Origin: Cenarchaeum symbiont of Oopsacas minuta
Lineage (GTDB): Archaea; Thermoproteota; Nitrososphaeria; Nitrososphaerales; Nitrosopumilaceae
Direction: 5' to 3'
DNA: 64,000 nt
Assembly (NCBI GenBank): GCA_029948415.1
Contig: JAJIZT010000002.1
Location: forward strand, 82,335 to 146,334
How positions within the stretch are numbered: position 1 is the first letter of the stretch; the number at the start of each line of letters is the position of its first letter. Shown here piece by piece: positions 51,033 through 61,033 of this stretch. The position numbers and the translations under genes were made by a program. The notes beneath the pieces are model-generated. The model was given only the letters and a program-made list of their open reading frames with translations. It was not told where the DNA came from and searched no databases.

Positions 51033-51798
51033 GAGAATATTAGATAGACTAGTTGAAAATTCTCGTAATGCAATAGATTCTGGTGTGTATAGAATCAAGG
51101 AAGATTTTTCTAGTCTACGATCCAATTTTGATTTAAAGAGTATAATGTTAAAGGATGCACATCCCACACTCATATGTGAGATAAAATATTCATCTCCTTC
51201 TGCAGGACAGATTAGACATCATGAGAGTCCAGTAAAACTTGCTCAAGATATGATTGCAGGTGGTGCATCTGCACTCTCCATTTTGACGCAACCTCATATG
51301 TTTTCAGGCTCACCTGAAAACCTCATACAGGTAAGAAGAGCTATAGATGTTCCAATTTTAATGAAAGACATAATCATAGATACTGTTCAAATTGATGCTG
51401 CCGAAAAGATGGGCGCTGACTATATACTGTTAATACAAGCAGCGTATGCAGATGGAGGAGTTGAAGAGATGATAAAATATGCACATTTACGCAATCTAAA
51501 GGTGCTATTGGAAGTACACACTGAAGAAGAGATGGATTGTGCATTACGTACTAGAGCAGATCTGATTGGAGTAAACAACCGCAGTCTACAAACTATGCAG
51601 ATTGACACTAGAACAGTTGCAAGATTGTTAAAAGATAGAGATGGTAGAGGATCGTTTGTGGCAGAGAGTGGTATTAAAAATATACAAGATATCTCTATGA
51701 TGCATGCTGCAGGAGCTAGTGCATTTCTTGTAGGCTCAAAGATAATGATGTGTGATGACGTACGTAAAGCAGTCAAGACTCTAACTGAGGCATACTGA
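51025..51798 (+). CDS. trpC: Indole-3-glycerol phosphate synthase
   Basis: TIM-barrel enzyme closing the indole ring. [16 protein letters not shown] (~47-62) has the catalytic Lys (family: EIKxxSPS), [17 protein letters not shown] (~108) and [15 protein letters not shown] carry further active-site residues, and [14 protein letters not shown] and [12 protein letters not shown] complete the barrel. 257 residues, so it is a monofunctional TrpC without a fused TrpF. Overlaps trpD by 8 bp and trpB by 1 bp. Confidence 0.95.
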   Translation: MSERILDRLVENSRNAIDSGVYRIKEDFSSLRSNFDLKSIMLKDAHPTLICEIKYSSPSAGQIRHHESPVKLAQDMIAGGASALSILTQPHMFSGSPENLIQVRRAIDVPILMKDIIIDTVQIDAAEKMGADYILLIQAAYADGGVEEMIKYAHLRNLKVLLEVHTEEEMDCALRTRADLIGVNNRSLQTMQIDTRTVARLLKDRDGRGSFVAESGIKNIQDISMMHAAGASAFLVGSKIMMCDDVRKAVKTLTEAY

Positions 51799-52997
51799 TG
51801 AACTCTTATCCAAATGATGGTAAATTTGGTAAATTTGGAGGCAGGTACGTCCCAGAGACTCTTGTTCCAGCAATTGAAGAGTTGGAGAATAATTACAAAA
51901 AGCTGCGCAACGATGCAGGATTTAAGAGAGAGTTAAAGGAGTATCTACGTACCTTTGCTGGAAGACCAACTCCACTGTATTATGCAAAGACGCTCACAGA
52001 GTATGCAGGTGGTGCACGCATATTCTTAAAGCGCGAAGATCTTTTGCACGGTGGAGCTCACAAGATAAACAACGCTTTGGGACAAGCGTTACTTGCAAAA
52101 CGCATGGGTAAAAAACAGATACTTGCAGAGACTGGTGCAGGACAACATGGAGTAGCCACAGCCATGGCATGCGCATGTCTCCGCATGAGATCAACAGTGT
52201 ACATGGGTAGTAAAGATATGAGACGACAACATCTCAATGTTTTTAGGATGAAACTTTTGGGCACTTTGGTGATACCCGTAGATTCTGGAAGCTGCACTCT
52301 AAAAGATGCCATAAATGAGGCTATACGTAACTGGATAACAAACGTAAAAGATACATACTATCTTTTAGGCTCAGCAGTAGGTCCTCACCCATACCCAGTC
52401 ATGGTACGTGACTTTCAAAGAGTCATTGGCGATGAGATACTATTGCAGATGCGTAAAGAGTATGATTCAGAACCAGATATGGCAGTTGCATGTGTTGGAG
52501 GCGGCTCTAATGCAATAGGCACGTTTTACCCACTTTTAGGCACAAAGACAAAACTACTTGGCGTAGAGGCAGCAGGTACAGGACTGAGATCTGGCATGCA
52601 TTCAGCTAGTCTTACAGCAGGTAGGGCAGGCGTGCTTCATGGTATGATGACGTATATTCTCCAAGATTCACAAGGGCAGATAAAAGAAGCACATAGTATA
52701 TCTGCAGGCCTTGACTATCCTGGAGTAGGTCCTGAACATTCTAGTTTAAAGGAGAAAAAGAGAGTCTCATATACGGCAGTCACAGACAAAGATGCAATTG
52801 ATGCATTTTTACTTTTAACAAAAACTGAGGGAATTATTCCTGCCTTGGAATCATCTCACGCAGTTGCAGCGGCTGTAAAAATTGCAAAAAAAATGCCAAA
52901 GAGATCATCTATTGTAATCACGCTGTCTGGAAGAGGTGACAAAGATGTACAGATAGTAGAGTCTTATCTTGCAAAAGGTGCAAATAAACATGTCTAG
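51798..52997 (+). CDS. trpB: Tryptophan synthase beta chain
   Basis: PLP-dependent subunit condensing indole and serine to tryptophan. The canonical TrpB1 start [20 protein letters not shown] is followed by [20 protein letters not shown] with the PLP lysine (~85), [19 protein letters not shown] (~110), [12 protein letters not shown] (~230) and [11 protein letters not shown] near the end. 399 residues. It sits between trpC and trpA, the usual place for the TrpB1 that pairs with TrpA. Confidence 0.97.
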   Translation: MNSYPNDGKFGKFGGRYVPETLVPAIEELENNYKKLRNDAGFKRELKEYLRTFAGRPTPLYYAKTLTEYAGGARIFLKREDLLHGGAHKINNALGQALLAKRMGKKQILAETGAGQHGVATAMACACLRMRSTVYMGSKDMRRQHLNVFRMKLLGTLVIPVDSGSCTLKDAINEAIRNWITNVKDTYYLLGSAVGPHPYPVMVRDFQRVIGDEILLQMRKEYDSEPDMAVACVGGGSNAIGTFYPLLGTKTKLLGVEAAGTGLRSGMHSASLTAGRAGVLHGMMTYILQDSQGQIKEAHSISAGLDYPGVGPEHSSLKEKKRVSYTAVTDKDAIDAFLLLTKTEGIIPALESSHAVAAAVKIAKKMPKRSSIVITLSGRGDKDVQIVESYLAKGANKHV

Positions 52998-53805
52998 AAC
53001 AACAGAGTGTTTTAAAAAATTGCGCCTAGATGGAAGAAAAGCTTTGATCTCTTACGTTATGGCAGGATATCCAAATGTAAGCGGCACTATAGAGATGATC
53101 GATGGAATGATTGCAGGAGGATCTGACATTATAGAGATTGGATTTCCGTTTTCAGATCCGCTAGCAGACGGTAGTGCAATACAAAGAGCATCAAGTGTAT
53201 CTCTAAATAATGGCATGAATTTAAAAACGTATTTTGAGATCGTGCACAAAGTACGTCAAATGCATCCAAATGTGCCACTATTCATGATGACGTATGCAAA
53301 TATCCTCTACTCGTATGGATATAAGAAAATTGTCATAGATGCTACATCTGCAGGACTTGATGGATTTATTATCCCAGACATCTCACCTGAAGAGTCTCTA
53401 GAGTACCGCACGATAGCAAAAAAGAACGGTCTAGAGACGGTATTTCTAGTATCTCCGAATACTGATAAAGTGAGACTAGACAAGATAATTTTAATCTCTA
53501 CTGGATTTTTGTACATGGTTGCAGTATACGGTACTACAGGTGCACGCACAAAGATAGACTCGTATACACTAAAGGTCATACGAGAAGCAAAGAAGAGCAT
53601 CGGTACAAAAATTCCCATTGGGGCAGGTTTTGGCATAAGAACTGCAAAAGATGCCAAAATGTATGCAGAGGCAGGAGCTGATGCAGTAATCATAGGTAGT
53701 GCATACATAAAGATGGTAAAAGATGGGGATAATAGATCCTTGAAATATCGTACAGCAAAATTTACGCGTAAAATAAAGTCTCATTTGGATACAATATCAA
53801 CATAA
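52990..53805 (+). CDS. trpA: Tryptophan synthase alpha chain
   Basis: Cleaves indole-3-glycerol phosphate to indole. Catalytic Glu in [20 protein letters not shown] (~45) and Asp in [13 protein letters not shown] are visible, with GTTGART and [14 protein letters not shown] forming the phosphate loops. ATG 52990 ([12 protein letters not shown]) is preferred, giving about 271 residues; the frame opens at 52969 but that adds only a tail inside trpB. Last gene of the trp operon; pyrG begins 31 bp later. Confidence 0.95.
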   Translation: MSRTTECFKKLRLDGRKALISYVMAGYPNVSGTIEMIDGMIAGGSDIIEIGFPFSDPLADGSAIQRASSVSLNNGMNLKTYFEIVHKVRQMHPNVPLFMMTYANILYSYGYKKIVIDATSAGLDGFIIPDISPEESLEYRTIAKKNGLETVFLVSPNTDKVRLDKIILISTGFLYMVAVYGTTGARTKIDSYTLKVIREAKKSIGTKIPIGAGFGIRTAKDAKMYAEAGADAVIIGSAYIKMVKDGDNRSLKYRTAKFTRKIKSHLDTIST

Positions 53806-53836
53806 CCCACATAAACTGCCTCTCACATACACAATT

Positions 53837-55432
53837 GTGCAGACTACAAAATACATCTTTGTAACAGGAGGCGTAATGTCTGGCCTCGGTAAAGGAGTTA
53901 TCTCATCATCCATTGCTAAACTCTTACAGTTGGCAAACCAAAGAGTATCGTGTGTAAAAATAGATCCATATCTAAATTACGATGCAGGAACTATGAATCC
54001 AGTAGCCCACGGTGAAGTGTATGTTACAAAAGACGGTGGCGAATGCGATATGGATCTTGGCAACTATGAAAGATTCCTAAATCAAGATATACCAAAATCT
54101 CACAACATAACTACAGCTCAGATATACTCAAAAGTAATAGAACGAGAGAGACGTGGAGAATATCTTGGAGCATGTGTTCAGATAATACCACACATTACTG
54201 ACCAAATAAAAGAGATGTTACGTTCAATATCTGCCGACGAGAGACTTGACATGTTGGTGATCGAATGCGGTGGTACTGTAGGAGACATTGAGAGTTTGCC
54301 GTTTTTAGAAGCTCTAAGACAGATGCGTGTAGAAGAAGGACCATCGAATGTAGCATTTGTTCATGTTACGTTGGCACCGTCACTAGATGTTGTTGGTGAA
54401 CAAAAAACAAAGCCAACTCAACATAGTGTGCAAGAGCTACGCAGAATAGGAATACAACCAGATTATCTTGCCGTAAGATGTACTAGTAAATTAGAGGAGA
54501 AGACTCGTCAAAAACTTGCTCTCTTTACAAACGTCTCCCCTTCCAACGTTCTCTCTTCACATGATGCATTATCGATATACTCTATTCCAGATATTTTACA
54601 TCAACAAGGTGTGGTCGACTCGCTCTTTAAAAAATTCGGTATAACTGGCATAGTCGATGGGTCAACGAGCTGGAACGCATGGAGAAAGACAGTCCAAGAT
54701 CTTTCCGAATACGGACAAACTGTACGTATAGCCATGGTTGGCAAATATGTCACGTTACCAGATAGCTATGTCAGTGTCATAGAGGCACTAAAACATGCTG
54801 GAGCAGTATGTAATCTTGGTGTCGATGTCAAACTGCTTGATTCAGAGACACTGCCTAAAGATCTTGGCAGTTACGATGGCATTCTAGTACCAGGTGGATT
54901 TGGGGACAGAGGATCAGATGGAATCATAAGAGCAGCATCATATGCTGCCAAAAATAACGTACCTTATCTTGGCATATGTTTTGGATTTCAGTTGGCAGCT
55001 GTTGCACTTGCACGTCAGGTTTGTGGAGTACATGATGCAAATTCAATAGAGATAGAACAAAAATGTGCACATCCGGTAGTAGATATTCTCCCAGAGCAAA
55101 AAAATGTCACAGATATGGGAGGCTCTTTGCGTCTTGGTGCAAATGAGATCAGAATAGAACAAGGTACTCTTGCACACAAAATGTACGATGCAGATACAAT
55201 ATCAAAGAGACATAGACACAGATATGAGATAAACCCAAAATATTTGGATGTATTTGCCAAAGGAGGAGTGGTTTTTTCTGCTAGCAGTGATTCTAGACGT
55301 AGGATGGAGATATTAGAATACCCATCAAATGAGTTTTTCATTGGTGTGCAATATCATCCAGAGTTTGATAGTAGACCAGGTTTGCCTGAAAATGTTTTTT
55401 CGGCATTTCTTACAGCTAGTACACAAACCTAG
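53837..55432 (+). CDS. pyrG: CTP synthase
   Basis: Amidates UTP to CTP with glutamine. The synthetase domain starts [20 protein letters not shown] (P-loop, ~6-25) and has [15 protein letters not shown] (~40). The class I amidotransferase domain has [12 protein letters not shown], the Cys in [15 protein letters not shown] (~385), and the His-Glu in [13 protein letters not shown] (~505). 531 residues is usual. The start is GTG 53837. It may share transcription with the trp operon or use the weak CACATAAAC box about 20-28 nt upstream. Confidence 0.97.
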   Translation: MQTTKYIFVTGGVMSGLGKGVISSSIAKLLQLANQRVSCVKIDPYLNYDAGTMNPVAHGEVYVTKDGGECDMDLGNYERFLNQDIPKSHNITTAQIYSKVIERERRGEYLGACVQIIPHITDQIKEMLRSISADERLDMLVIECGGTVGDIESLPFLEALRQMRVEEGPSNVAFVHVTLAPSLDVVGEQKTKPTQHSVQELRRIGIQPDYLAVRCTSKLEEKTRQKLALFTNVSPSNVLSSHDALSIYSIPDILHQQGVVDSLFKKFGITGIVDGSTSWNAWRKTVQDLSEYGQTVRIAMVGKYVTLPDSYVSVIEALKHAGAVCNLGVDVKLLDSETLPKDLGSYDGILVPGGFGDRGSDGIIRAASYAAKNNVPYLGICFGFQLAAVALARQVCGVHDANSIEIEQKCAHPVVDILPEQKNVTDMGGSLRLGANEIRIEQGTLAHKMYDADTISKRHRHRYEINPKYLDVFAKGGVVFSASSDSRRRMEILEYPSNEFFIGVQYHPEFDSRPGLPENVFSAFLTASTQT

Positions 55433-55525
55433 ATGTGTTTATGTATATTTTATTATAATAATTGTATCAAAGCATATGATTGTATATTTTAGTTTTTATT
55501 ACAGATATATGAACCGTTATCTATA

Positions 55526-55738
55526 TTGAACAAGAATTTTTCACATATAAAAATCACACTTGTTCGTAGTACAATTTTAGCATGCATTACTGTAACACCA
55601 TCACTTGCCGTGTTTTTCATAATGTTTTATCTCAATTATGATCTACTAGTTGCAGGTATTGCAGGTGGCATTGTACATTTTATCTCACTTGGATTTGCAA
55701 TCAAGATATACAAAAGAATTGCAGGATTTAAAATATAG
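55526..55738 (+). CDS. Small two-helix membrane protein
   Basis: A 70-residue protein with two hydrophobic segments (STILACITVTPSLAVFFIMF and LLVAGIAGGIVHFISLGFAI), starting at TTG 55526 and ending KIYKRIAGFKI. No family recognised. It is followed by the HTH gene after about 22 bp on the same strand and may be co-transcribed with it. Confidence 0.55.
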   Translation: MNKNFSHIKITLVRSTILACITVTPSLAVFFIMFYLNYDLLVAGIAGGIVHFISLGFAIKIYKRIAGFKI

Positions 55739-55760
55739 CATATATGCACATACCAATGAT

Positions 55761-56108
55761 ATGAAAGAATTTGAGGAACTGCTTGTATCAAAAGTAGGTC
55801 TAGACATTATGCAGGCTAGAGTATTTTTGTACGTCACAATATACGGTAAATCAACAGCGGTAAATATTGCTGCAAAACTTGGCATTGCCAAAAATGATAT
55901 AATGCCGATAGTTGAATCGCTAGTTACACTAGGTGCCTTTATAGATATGCCCGATGAGATCTTTGAGGCAATGCATCCTCGATTTACAGTTGTAAATATG
56001 TATAAAAGAAGATGTGAGCATATGGGCGTAGAATTTGGAAGAAATAAAATCGTTGACAGTATCGGTGCTGCATTAGAGAGACCATATGAGCATGCAAGGG
56101 CTAAATAA
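55761..56108 (+). CDS. TrmB-like winged-helix regulator
   Basis: About 115 residues from ATG 55761 (MKEFEELLVSKVGLDIMQAR). The helix-turn-helix is LDIMQARVFLYVTIYGKSTA followed by NIAAKLGIAKNDIMPIVESL, the pattern of the TrmB/DUF HTH domain; VTLGAFIDMP forms the wing. No sugar-binding C-terminal domain is present. The frame is open upstream to 55650, but that part overlaps the membrane-protein gene in another frame and is not counted. Target genes unknown. Confidence 0.7.
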   Translation: MKEFEELLVSKVGLDIMQARVFLYVTIYGKSTAVNIAAKLGIAKNDIMPIVESLVTLGAFIDMPDEIFEAMHPRFTVVNMYKRRCEHMGVEFGRNKIVDSIGAALERPYEHARAK

Positions 56109-56132
56109 TGCCAAAGTGAGAGAGAGATCATA

Positions 56133-56537
56133 TTGAATAAAGACTCGTGTAAACATCAGGTCACGTATTATGGCGTAATCAACATAAACATCTATGAAAA
56201 GACCATCGGTTCAGTTGACGTATGGAGATGTAGTATGTGCAAATGTATTTTTTGCGAGGAGAAACAACTCGGTATAGAAGCAATTACAGACATTGTAGGT
56301 ATGCCCAAAATAGAGCCAGATGAGAGATGGGCAGTTACAGTATGTAGACTGCAAAAAGGCAAAGAAAAATGGAATCTTGTAAAGATCAAAGAAAACACAC
56401 CTCTTCAGCATGAATGTTTAGGGGAGAGTGTCATGAGTTTAAACGTCGCAGACTACAAGATAGATAATGCTGATCACTGGAGTTTTCTTGTTAAAGACAA
56501 TGTAAACAAAGCAGTAGAGATACAAAATGAACCTTGA
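56133..56537 (+). CDS. Uncharacterised Cys-rich protein
   Basis: A 134-residue soluble protein of unknown function starting at TTG 56133. WRCSMCKCIFCEEKQ (~30-45) has a C-x2-C-x-C-x2-C cluster that probably binds zinc, with SCKHQ upstream as a further ligand. The remainder (DERWAVTVCRLQKGKEKWNL and NADHWSFLVKD) looks beta-rich. It overlaps the next gene by 11 bp, so both are translated from one mRNA. Confidence 0.58.
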   Translation: MNKDSCKHQVTYYGVININIYEKTIGSVDVWRCSMCKCIFCEEKQLGIEAITDIVGMPKIEPDERWAVTVCRLQKGKEKWNLVKIKENTPLQHECLGESVMSLNVADYKIDNADHWSFLVKDNVNKAVEIQNEP

Positions 56538-56811
56538 TGTACATGTAAAACAAATTAATGGTACACAAATGGCAGCAAAGATAAAAGGTACATTTACCAT
56601 CTCTAGAACAACTTTGGATTTTACAGCGATAGCATTTGGTAGAATTGGTGGACAGAATGTCGGCGTAAAACTCTCGGATGTGGTTCAAGAAGAGCTGAAA
56701 AAATTAAATCTTGATCCAGAGGATATTGCTATGCAGTTACAGAAAAATCTATTACAAGGCGATCTTACAATACCAGATAACGTTACAAAAGAAGAATTTA
56801 TAGATGATTAA
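56527..56811 (+). CDS. Uncharacterised small protein
   Basis: A 94-residue protein, [20 protein letters not shown] at the start, with beta-rich first half ([20 protein letters not shown]) and a helical acidic end ([29 protein letters not shown]). No family recognised. It overlaps the Cys-rich protein gene at its start and converges with the MTA phosphorylase gene by 4 bases. Confidence 0.6.
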   Translation: MNLDVHVKQINGTQMAAKIKGTFTISRTTLDFTAIAFGRIGGQNVGVKLSDVVQEELKKLNLDPEDIAMQLQKNLLQGDLTIPDNVTKEEFIDD

Positions 56812-57602
56812 AAACGTGCTTCATCAAGAGCCGTACTGCATTTGCATGTACGTGTTTTTGGCACAATACCAATCAGTTCTACAAGCAATTTTTTAATGGA
56901 TTCAGAATTTTTGTGGAGTGTTTCTATTATCTCTTTTGTTGTAACTGGTTTCTGAGCCCACACATCATAGTCGGTAACTGTAGCTATTGATGTGTAACAG
57001 ATTTGTGCCTCACGTGCAAGTTGACATTCTGGAACTAGTGTCATTCCAATAATATCTGCATTTACGCTTGTACGGAAAAAGTTTGATTCTGCTCTAGTTG
57101 AAAATCTGGGTCCTTCTATACAGACGTATGTTTTATCAGTATGCATTTTCATTCCAGTCTTTTTTGAAGCATTCAACACGACATCTTGCATCTGTTGACA
57201 AAATGGATCTGCAGAAGAGATATGGAATACATCACCTTTTTTAGAGAATGAATTAATTCTAGATTTTGTAAAATCTACAAACTGCGATGGCAGTACAAAC
57301 GAGCCAGGGACAAGATCCTCTTTCAAGCTTCCTACAGCAGATGGGGATACTATGCGTTGAACTCCAAGTTCTTTCAACGCCCAAATATTTGCTCGATAAT
57401 TTATCATGTGGGGCAGTATGGCATGTTTTTTTCCGTGTCTTGGGATAAATGCTACTCTTCTTCCACTGTATTCGGCCAAAGTTATTGACTCAGATGGTTT
57501 ACCGTATGGCGTATCCACATTTATCTCCCTACAGTCGTTTAAAAGTCCAGGATCGTATATTCCAGTCCCTCCGATTATGCCAATCTCTGCACTCTCTGTC
57601 AA
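56808..57602 (-). CDS. mtnP: S-methyl-5'-thioadenosine phosphorylase
   Basis: Cleaves MTA, the by-product of polyamine synthesis, to adenine and 5-methylthioribose-1-phosphate. [14 protein letters not shown] (~8-21) and [20 protein letters not shown] (~52-71) are the phosphate and nucleoside sites; [19 protein letters not shown] (~170) and [20 protein letters not shown] complete the family pattern. 264 residues. It overlaps the apt gene by 4 bases, so released adenine is salvaged by the neighbouring enzyme. Confidence 0.93.
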   Translation of the reverse strand: MTESAEIGIIGGTGIYDPGLLNDCREINVDTPYGKPSESITLAEYSGRRVAFIPRHGKKHAILPHMINYRANIWALKELGVQRIVSPSAVGSLKEDLVPGSFVLPSQFVDFTKSRINSFSKKGDVFHISSADPFCQQMQDVVLNASKKTGMKMHTDKTYVCIEGPRFSTRAESNFFRTSVNADIIGMTLVPECQLAREAQICYTSIATVTDYDVWAQKPVTTKEIIETLHKNSESIKKLLVELIGIVPKTRTCKCSTALDEARF

Positions 57603-58117
57603 TAAATCACCAACGATATTCGCTTGTAAGAAGATAAAAGTTTACAGCCGTTTAGATCTCCAAGCTCTATTACAAACGCCATTGCTGAGACTTTTCCACC
57701 AGCCTCTTTAACTAGAGTGGCAGCTGCTGCAGCAGTTCCTCCAGTTGCCAATAGATCATCACATATGACTATTCTTTGATCTTGTTTTATCTTGCCTTTT
57801 TCAATCTCCATTGTGTCAGAACCGTATTCAATATCATATGAGATCTTTAATGTTTCACCAGGTAGTTTGCCTGCTTTGCGAATCATAATTAATGGTTTTT
57901 TATAATGCAATGCTAGTGCAGTTGCGATTATAAATCCTCTAGACTCTATTCCTACAAATGCGTCAACTTCGGATGGATGTAGCTGTTTTGCAAACTCTTC
58001 AACCATTAAAGCCATCGCATGAGGATCTTCCAATATTGGGCCAAAATGACGAAACATTATGCCTTGTTTTGGAAAGTTAGGGATTGTATCTATCCTATCT
58101 TCTAATTTCATTACCAT
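57599..58117 (-). CDS. apt: Adenine phosphoribosyltransferase
   Basis: Makes AMP from adenine and PRPP. The typical start [35 protein letters not shown], and the PRPP motif [18 protein letters not shown] (~115-132) are present. 172 residues is normal. Two starts (residues 1 and 3) are possible. It lies upstream of mtnP in an overlapping operon, consistent with purine salvage from MTA. Confidence 0.94.
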   Translation of the reverse strand: MVMKLEDRIDTIPNFPKQGIMFRHFGPILEDPHAMALMVEEFAKQLHPSEVDAFVGIESRGFIIATALALHYKKPLIMIRKAGKLPGETLKISYDIEYGSDTMEIEKGKIKQDQRIVICDDLLATGGTAAAAATLVKEAGGKVSAMAFVIELGDLNGCKLLSSYKRISLVIY

Positions 58118-58188
58118 TATATTTTATATCATAAATAAAAATGATTCATTCATACTTGCAAAAGAGAGATATTTACACATAATTTGTT

Positions 58189-59061
58189 TCAAATGTGTTT
58201 AAAATCAACAGTATTGTAAAAATACGATGCGTTTGTGACTGTGGATCTTTTTTTTGGAATTTTATCTAGACCGTAATTTCCAGATTCACATGCAGCTTGC
58301 ACAGCTCCGCAAGCAAAACAAAACGCCCACAAAGAGTCTTTTTCTTTCATCATGGTAGTACAAAATGCTGCAGATAAAATATCTCCAAGTCCCACCATAT
58401 CTGCAGGCGTCCCCTTTGGAATATTCAACGAGTATGCTCTATCTTTAACGTATAGTGTTACATGATATTCATTGGTATACAAGATATGCTGTACGCCTTT
58501 TTTTTGTAATTGTCGTATGGATTCAGATTCTACACAGTTGGTTAAACACCTCATCTCATCTTTGTCTACTTTGATAGCATCAACGCCAGTAAAATCCATC
58601 TTTACAGGCACAATTACAATTTTACCGTTTTTCATCACTCGTATAAATCCCTGCGGATCTATGAATACAAACCCCGCAGTTTTGCGCAACGTCTCGTATA
58701 GTTTAAAATCAATCTCACAAAATATCGGGCTTGCAATTATTCCATCAGAATCATCTCCCACATATTGGAGTGGTTCACATGTATTCTTTAACACTAGTTC
58801 TCTTGGAGATTTTTCAGGCCAAATCTCAAAGCTTGTAGTTGGCGTATTGCAGATACATGATGCATGGTTTATCTTTTCATCATCAAGGCGTACTGTATAT
58901 TCGGCAAAATCTCTACCATATCGTGTTACAAGTCGTACATCAGCACCTAGGTGTCTAGCCATGATGCCACAATAACATGCAGAACCGCCAGCTAGTATCG
59001 AGGTCTTTTCTTTTGTATGTATATGGTCTATAGAGCAGTGAGCGTATACGTCAAGTTTCAT
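58189..59061 (-). CDS. PfkB-family carbohydrate or nucleoside kinase
   Basis: A 290-residue ribokinase-fold kinase. ILAGGSACYCGIMARHLGAD (~23-42) is the substrate-side GG motif, FIDPQGFIR (~135) is central, and the C-terminal ADMVGLGDILSAAFCTTM (~235) is the PfkB signature 2 with the catalytic Asp, changed from DTxGAGD to DMVGLGD. The substrate (ribose, adenosine, or another sugar) is not decided. It lies upstream of apt and mtnP on the same strand (71-bp gap), so a salvage role for the ribose or adenosine moiety is likely. Confidence 0.86.
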   Translation of the reverse strand: MKLDVYAHCSIDHIHTKEKTSILAGGSACYCGIMARHLGADVRLVTRYGRDFAEYTVRLDDEKINHASCICNTPTTSFEIWPEKSPRELVLKNTCEPLQYVGDDSDGIIASPIFCEIDFKLYETLRKTAGFVFIDPQGFIRVMKNGKIVIVPVKMDFTGVDAIKVDKDEMRCLTNCVESESIRQLQKKGVQHILYTNEYHVTLYVKDRAYSLNIPKGTPADMVGLGDILSAAFCTTMMKEKDSLWAFCFACGAVQAACESGNYGLDKIPKKRSTVTNASYFYNTVDFKHI

Positions 59062-59100
59062 ATAGTATGTATGCTATACGTACGAGTATAATTTTTTAAC

Positions 59101-59127
59101 GCTTGTAAAATACTGTAATTTACAAGC
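59101..59127. promoter_or_regulatory. Inverted repeat between the PfkB kinase and rps26e
   Basis: Perfect 9-bp arms GCTTGTAAA / TTTACAAGC separated by 9 bases, in the 145-bp divergent intergenic region. The spacing (arm centres ~18 bp apart, two helical turns) suits a dimeric regulator; a stem-loop is the alternative. Confidence 0.4.
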
Positions 59128-59206
59128 AGGGTACATGTCATCTCTAGAATTGACAAATGTACGTATAAAATAAAATAATATAAGCAAGACGTATTTGATG
59201 TACATT

Positions 59207-59494
59207 ATGCCATTAAAGCGAGCTAGCAGAGGCCGTAAGAAAGGCGGCAAAGGCTCATCTGGAACAGTTCAATGTGTAAACTGTGGACAGACTGTTCCAA
59301 AAGACAAAGCAAAAAAAGTCACAACGCGTCTCAATCTAGTAGAGCATACATTAGCAAAAGAGCTACGCTCACAAGGAGCATATATTGCATCTCCTAGGGT
59401 TTTAAAATGGTACTGTATCTCATGTGCCATACATTATGGCATACTAAAGATACGCTCAGAATCATCACGCAGGCAACGCGGTAAACTCCGTTAG
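59207..59494 (+). CDS. rps26e: 30S ribosomal protein S26e
   Basis: A 95-residue eukaryote/archaeal-type small-subunit protein. It starts MPLKRASRGRKKGGKGSSGT, with zinc ligands VQCVNCGQ and WYCISCAIHYGI, and ends with a basic RQRGKLR tail. The frame opens at 59195, but MPLKRAS is the normal family start and AATATAAG about 25-32 nt upstream fits it. S26e is present in Thaumarchaeota and other TACK archaea but missing from most Euryarchaeota, which supports the taxonomic assignment. It overlaps the next gene tail-to-tail by 4 bases. Confidence 0.95.
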   Translation: MPLKRASRGRKKGGKGSSGTVQCVNCGQTVPKDKAKKVTTRLNLVEHTLAKELRSQGAYIASPRVLKWYCISCAIHYGILKIRSESSRRQRGKLR

Positions 59495-60078
59495 CTCTTT
59501 TTTGTTGCAACGATTACCCTGTGTACAAAGGTCACTCCAGCCATAACACATACTGCAACAAGTGCATATTCTAGAAATCCGACCATACCTATAATTGCCA
59601 CCACCAAGAGTCGTTCTGGTCGCTCACCTATTCCCACTCCACGTAAAGGTACGCCAACAGATTCAGCACGCGAACGAGCATAACTTACCAAGAGTGAAAG
59701 TGTAACAGCAAGAAATATCACAATTGGATTTGCATGATTGCCAACAAGCATTCCAAAGAATATTGCAACTTCAGCTATCCTATCTGAGACAGAATCTAAA
59801 AAACCTCCCGTCTTTGTAATATTTTTGGTTACACGTGCAACCTGTCCATCTATAATATCAAAAAATCCTGATGCTAACAACAATACACTACCTAAAGATA
59901 TTGCATGCCATGCCTGCATTCCTTCGATCCACTCAGATGAAGTGTATGAGATTGCCGCAGCTATTGATAGACATAATCCTACAGCAGTCCATGTGTTGGG
60001 CGATATACCTGTTTTTGCAAATGTCGTGCCAAGTTTTTCAAGAGATGGTGCCAAAACCCCACGCAGTTTATCAAGCAT
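59491..60078 (-). CDS. CDP-alcohol phosphatidyltransferase (archaeal phospholipid head-group synthase)
   Basis: A 195-residue integral membrane enzyme. The catalytic CDP-alcohol motif DGQVARVTKNITKTGGFLDS then VSD (~72-95) has the spacing DGx2ARx8Gx3Dx3D. About five to six membrane segments follow or precede it (LLLASGFFDII, IFLAVTLSLLVSYA, LLVVAIIGMVGFLEYALVAV). The substrate head group is not decided; archaetidylinositol-phosphate or archaetidylglycerol-phosphate synthase are the main options. It is 33 bp from the ureohydrolase gene on the same strand. Confidence 0.9.
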   Translation of the reverse strand: MLDKLRGVLAPSLEKLGTTFAKTGISPNTWTAVGLCLSIAAAISYTSSEWIEGMQAWHAISLGSVLLLASGFFDIIDGQVARVTKNITKTGGFLDSVSDRIAEVAIFFGMLVGNHANPIVIFLAVTLSLLVSYARSRAESVGVPLRGVGIGERPERLLVVAIIGMVGFLEYALVAVCVMAGVTFVHRVIVATKKS

Positions 60079-60111
60079 AAGAATACCCCCTCATGTTATT
60101 ATAAAAGCAGA

Positions 60112-60984
60112 TCATTTTGTACGTGCAACATCGGTTGCAATGATGGTCGAGAGTATCTTGGCTGCAATGATTGCAGTCGAGCCGTTGTCATATGTTGGAT
60201 TTAACTCTACAATATCAGATCCCACTATCTGAGTCTCTCTCAAAGATGCAATCATATCAAATAATTCACGCACAAATATTCCTACAGCTTCAGGATTACC
60301 AACTCCTGGTGCAAATGCAGGATCGAGTACATCCAAATCAAAGCTTGCATACACTGTATCATATTTTGAGACAAAATCAGATATCATTTTAGGTCCAAGA
60401 CCCATGCGCACATCTTTATCGGTGACTGTGTTTAATTTCAATTCTTTCAGATATACAAGCTCATCTTTTGCGTATGCTCTAGCTCCCACATGCAAAACAT
60501 CATCAGATCCTCTCTCATCTATGATTTTGCGAAGGTATGATGCATGACTGAATTCAGAACCGATATAGCCATCGCGGAGATCATAATGTGCATCAAATAC
60601 CACATATCCAGTTCCTTTTGGAAATGCAGTGTATGATCCATACGTTAGAGAATGCTCTCCACCAAGTATTATTATCGGTATTTTTTTTTGTGCTAGCTCT
60701 GAGGTCATCTTTGATACCATATTGAGCATTGATTTTACATCGACGGTATGTTTTATGTTTCCAAGATCATGTATTGGTACATCCTCCAAGTCCACACCAA
60801 GCTCAGGATGAAACACCTCTATATTGTTAAAAGCATCTCGTATAGCATCAGGTCCAAAACGTGTTCCTGGTTTGTAAGAGTGTGTAGAGTCAAATGGAAT
60901 ACCAAATACGATAGCAGCAGGATTCATGTTTGTGGAACCAGATATGAGTGGACCTGCTCCTTTGTAAAGTTCTGTAAAGCTCAT
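60112..60984 (-). CDS. Ureohydrolase (agmatinase/arginase family)
   Basis: A 290-residue binuclear manganese enzyme. Metal-binding blocks are LGGEHSLTYGSY (His, ~107), VVFDAHYDLRD (~127), and YASFDLDVLDPAFAPGVGNP (~210-230). Length and ELNPTYDNGSTAIIAAK suit agmatinase, which makes putrescine and urea from agmatine; arginase remains possible. Putrescine would lead to the spermidine needed by the deoxyhypusine synthase at the window's right end. Confidence 0.87.
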   Translation of the reverse strand: MSFTELYKGAGPLISGSTNMNPAAIVFGIPFDSTHSYKPGTRFGPDAIRDAFNNIEVFHPELGVDLEDVPIHDLGNIKHTVDVKSMLNMVSKMTSELAQKKIPIIILGGEHSLTYGSYTAFPKGTGYVVFDAHYDLRDGYIGSEFSHASYLRKIIDERGSDDVLHVGARAYAKDELVYLKELKLNTVTDKDVRMGLGPKMISDFVSKYDTVYASFDLDVLDPAFAPGVGNPEAVGIFVRELFDMIASLRETQIVGSDIVELNPTYDNGSTAIIAAKILSTIIATDVARTK

Positions 60985-61033
60985 TCTATATTTTCTACAT
61001 ATCTGGTATAAATTAGCAGCGGGACATTTGTAC

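Noticed and set aside
55650-55760. Upstream extension of the TrmB-like regulator to 55650
   Set aside because: This stretch is coding in another frame for the small membrane protein; the HTH domain begins after ATG 55761.
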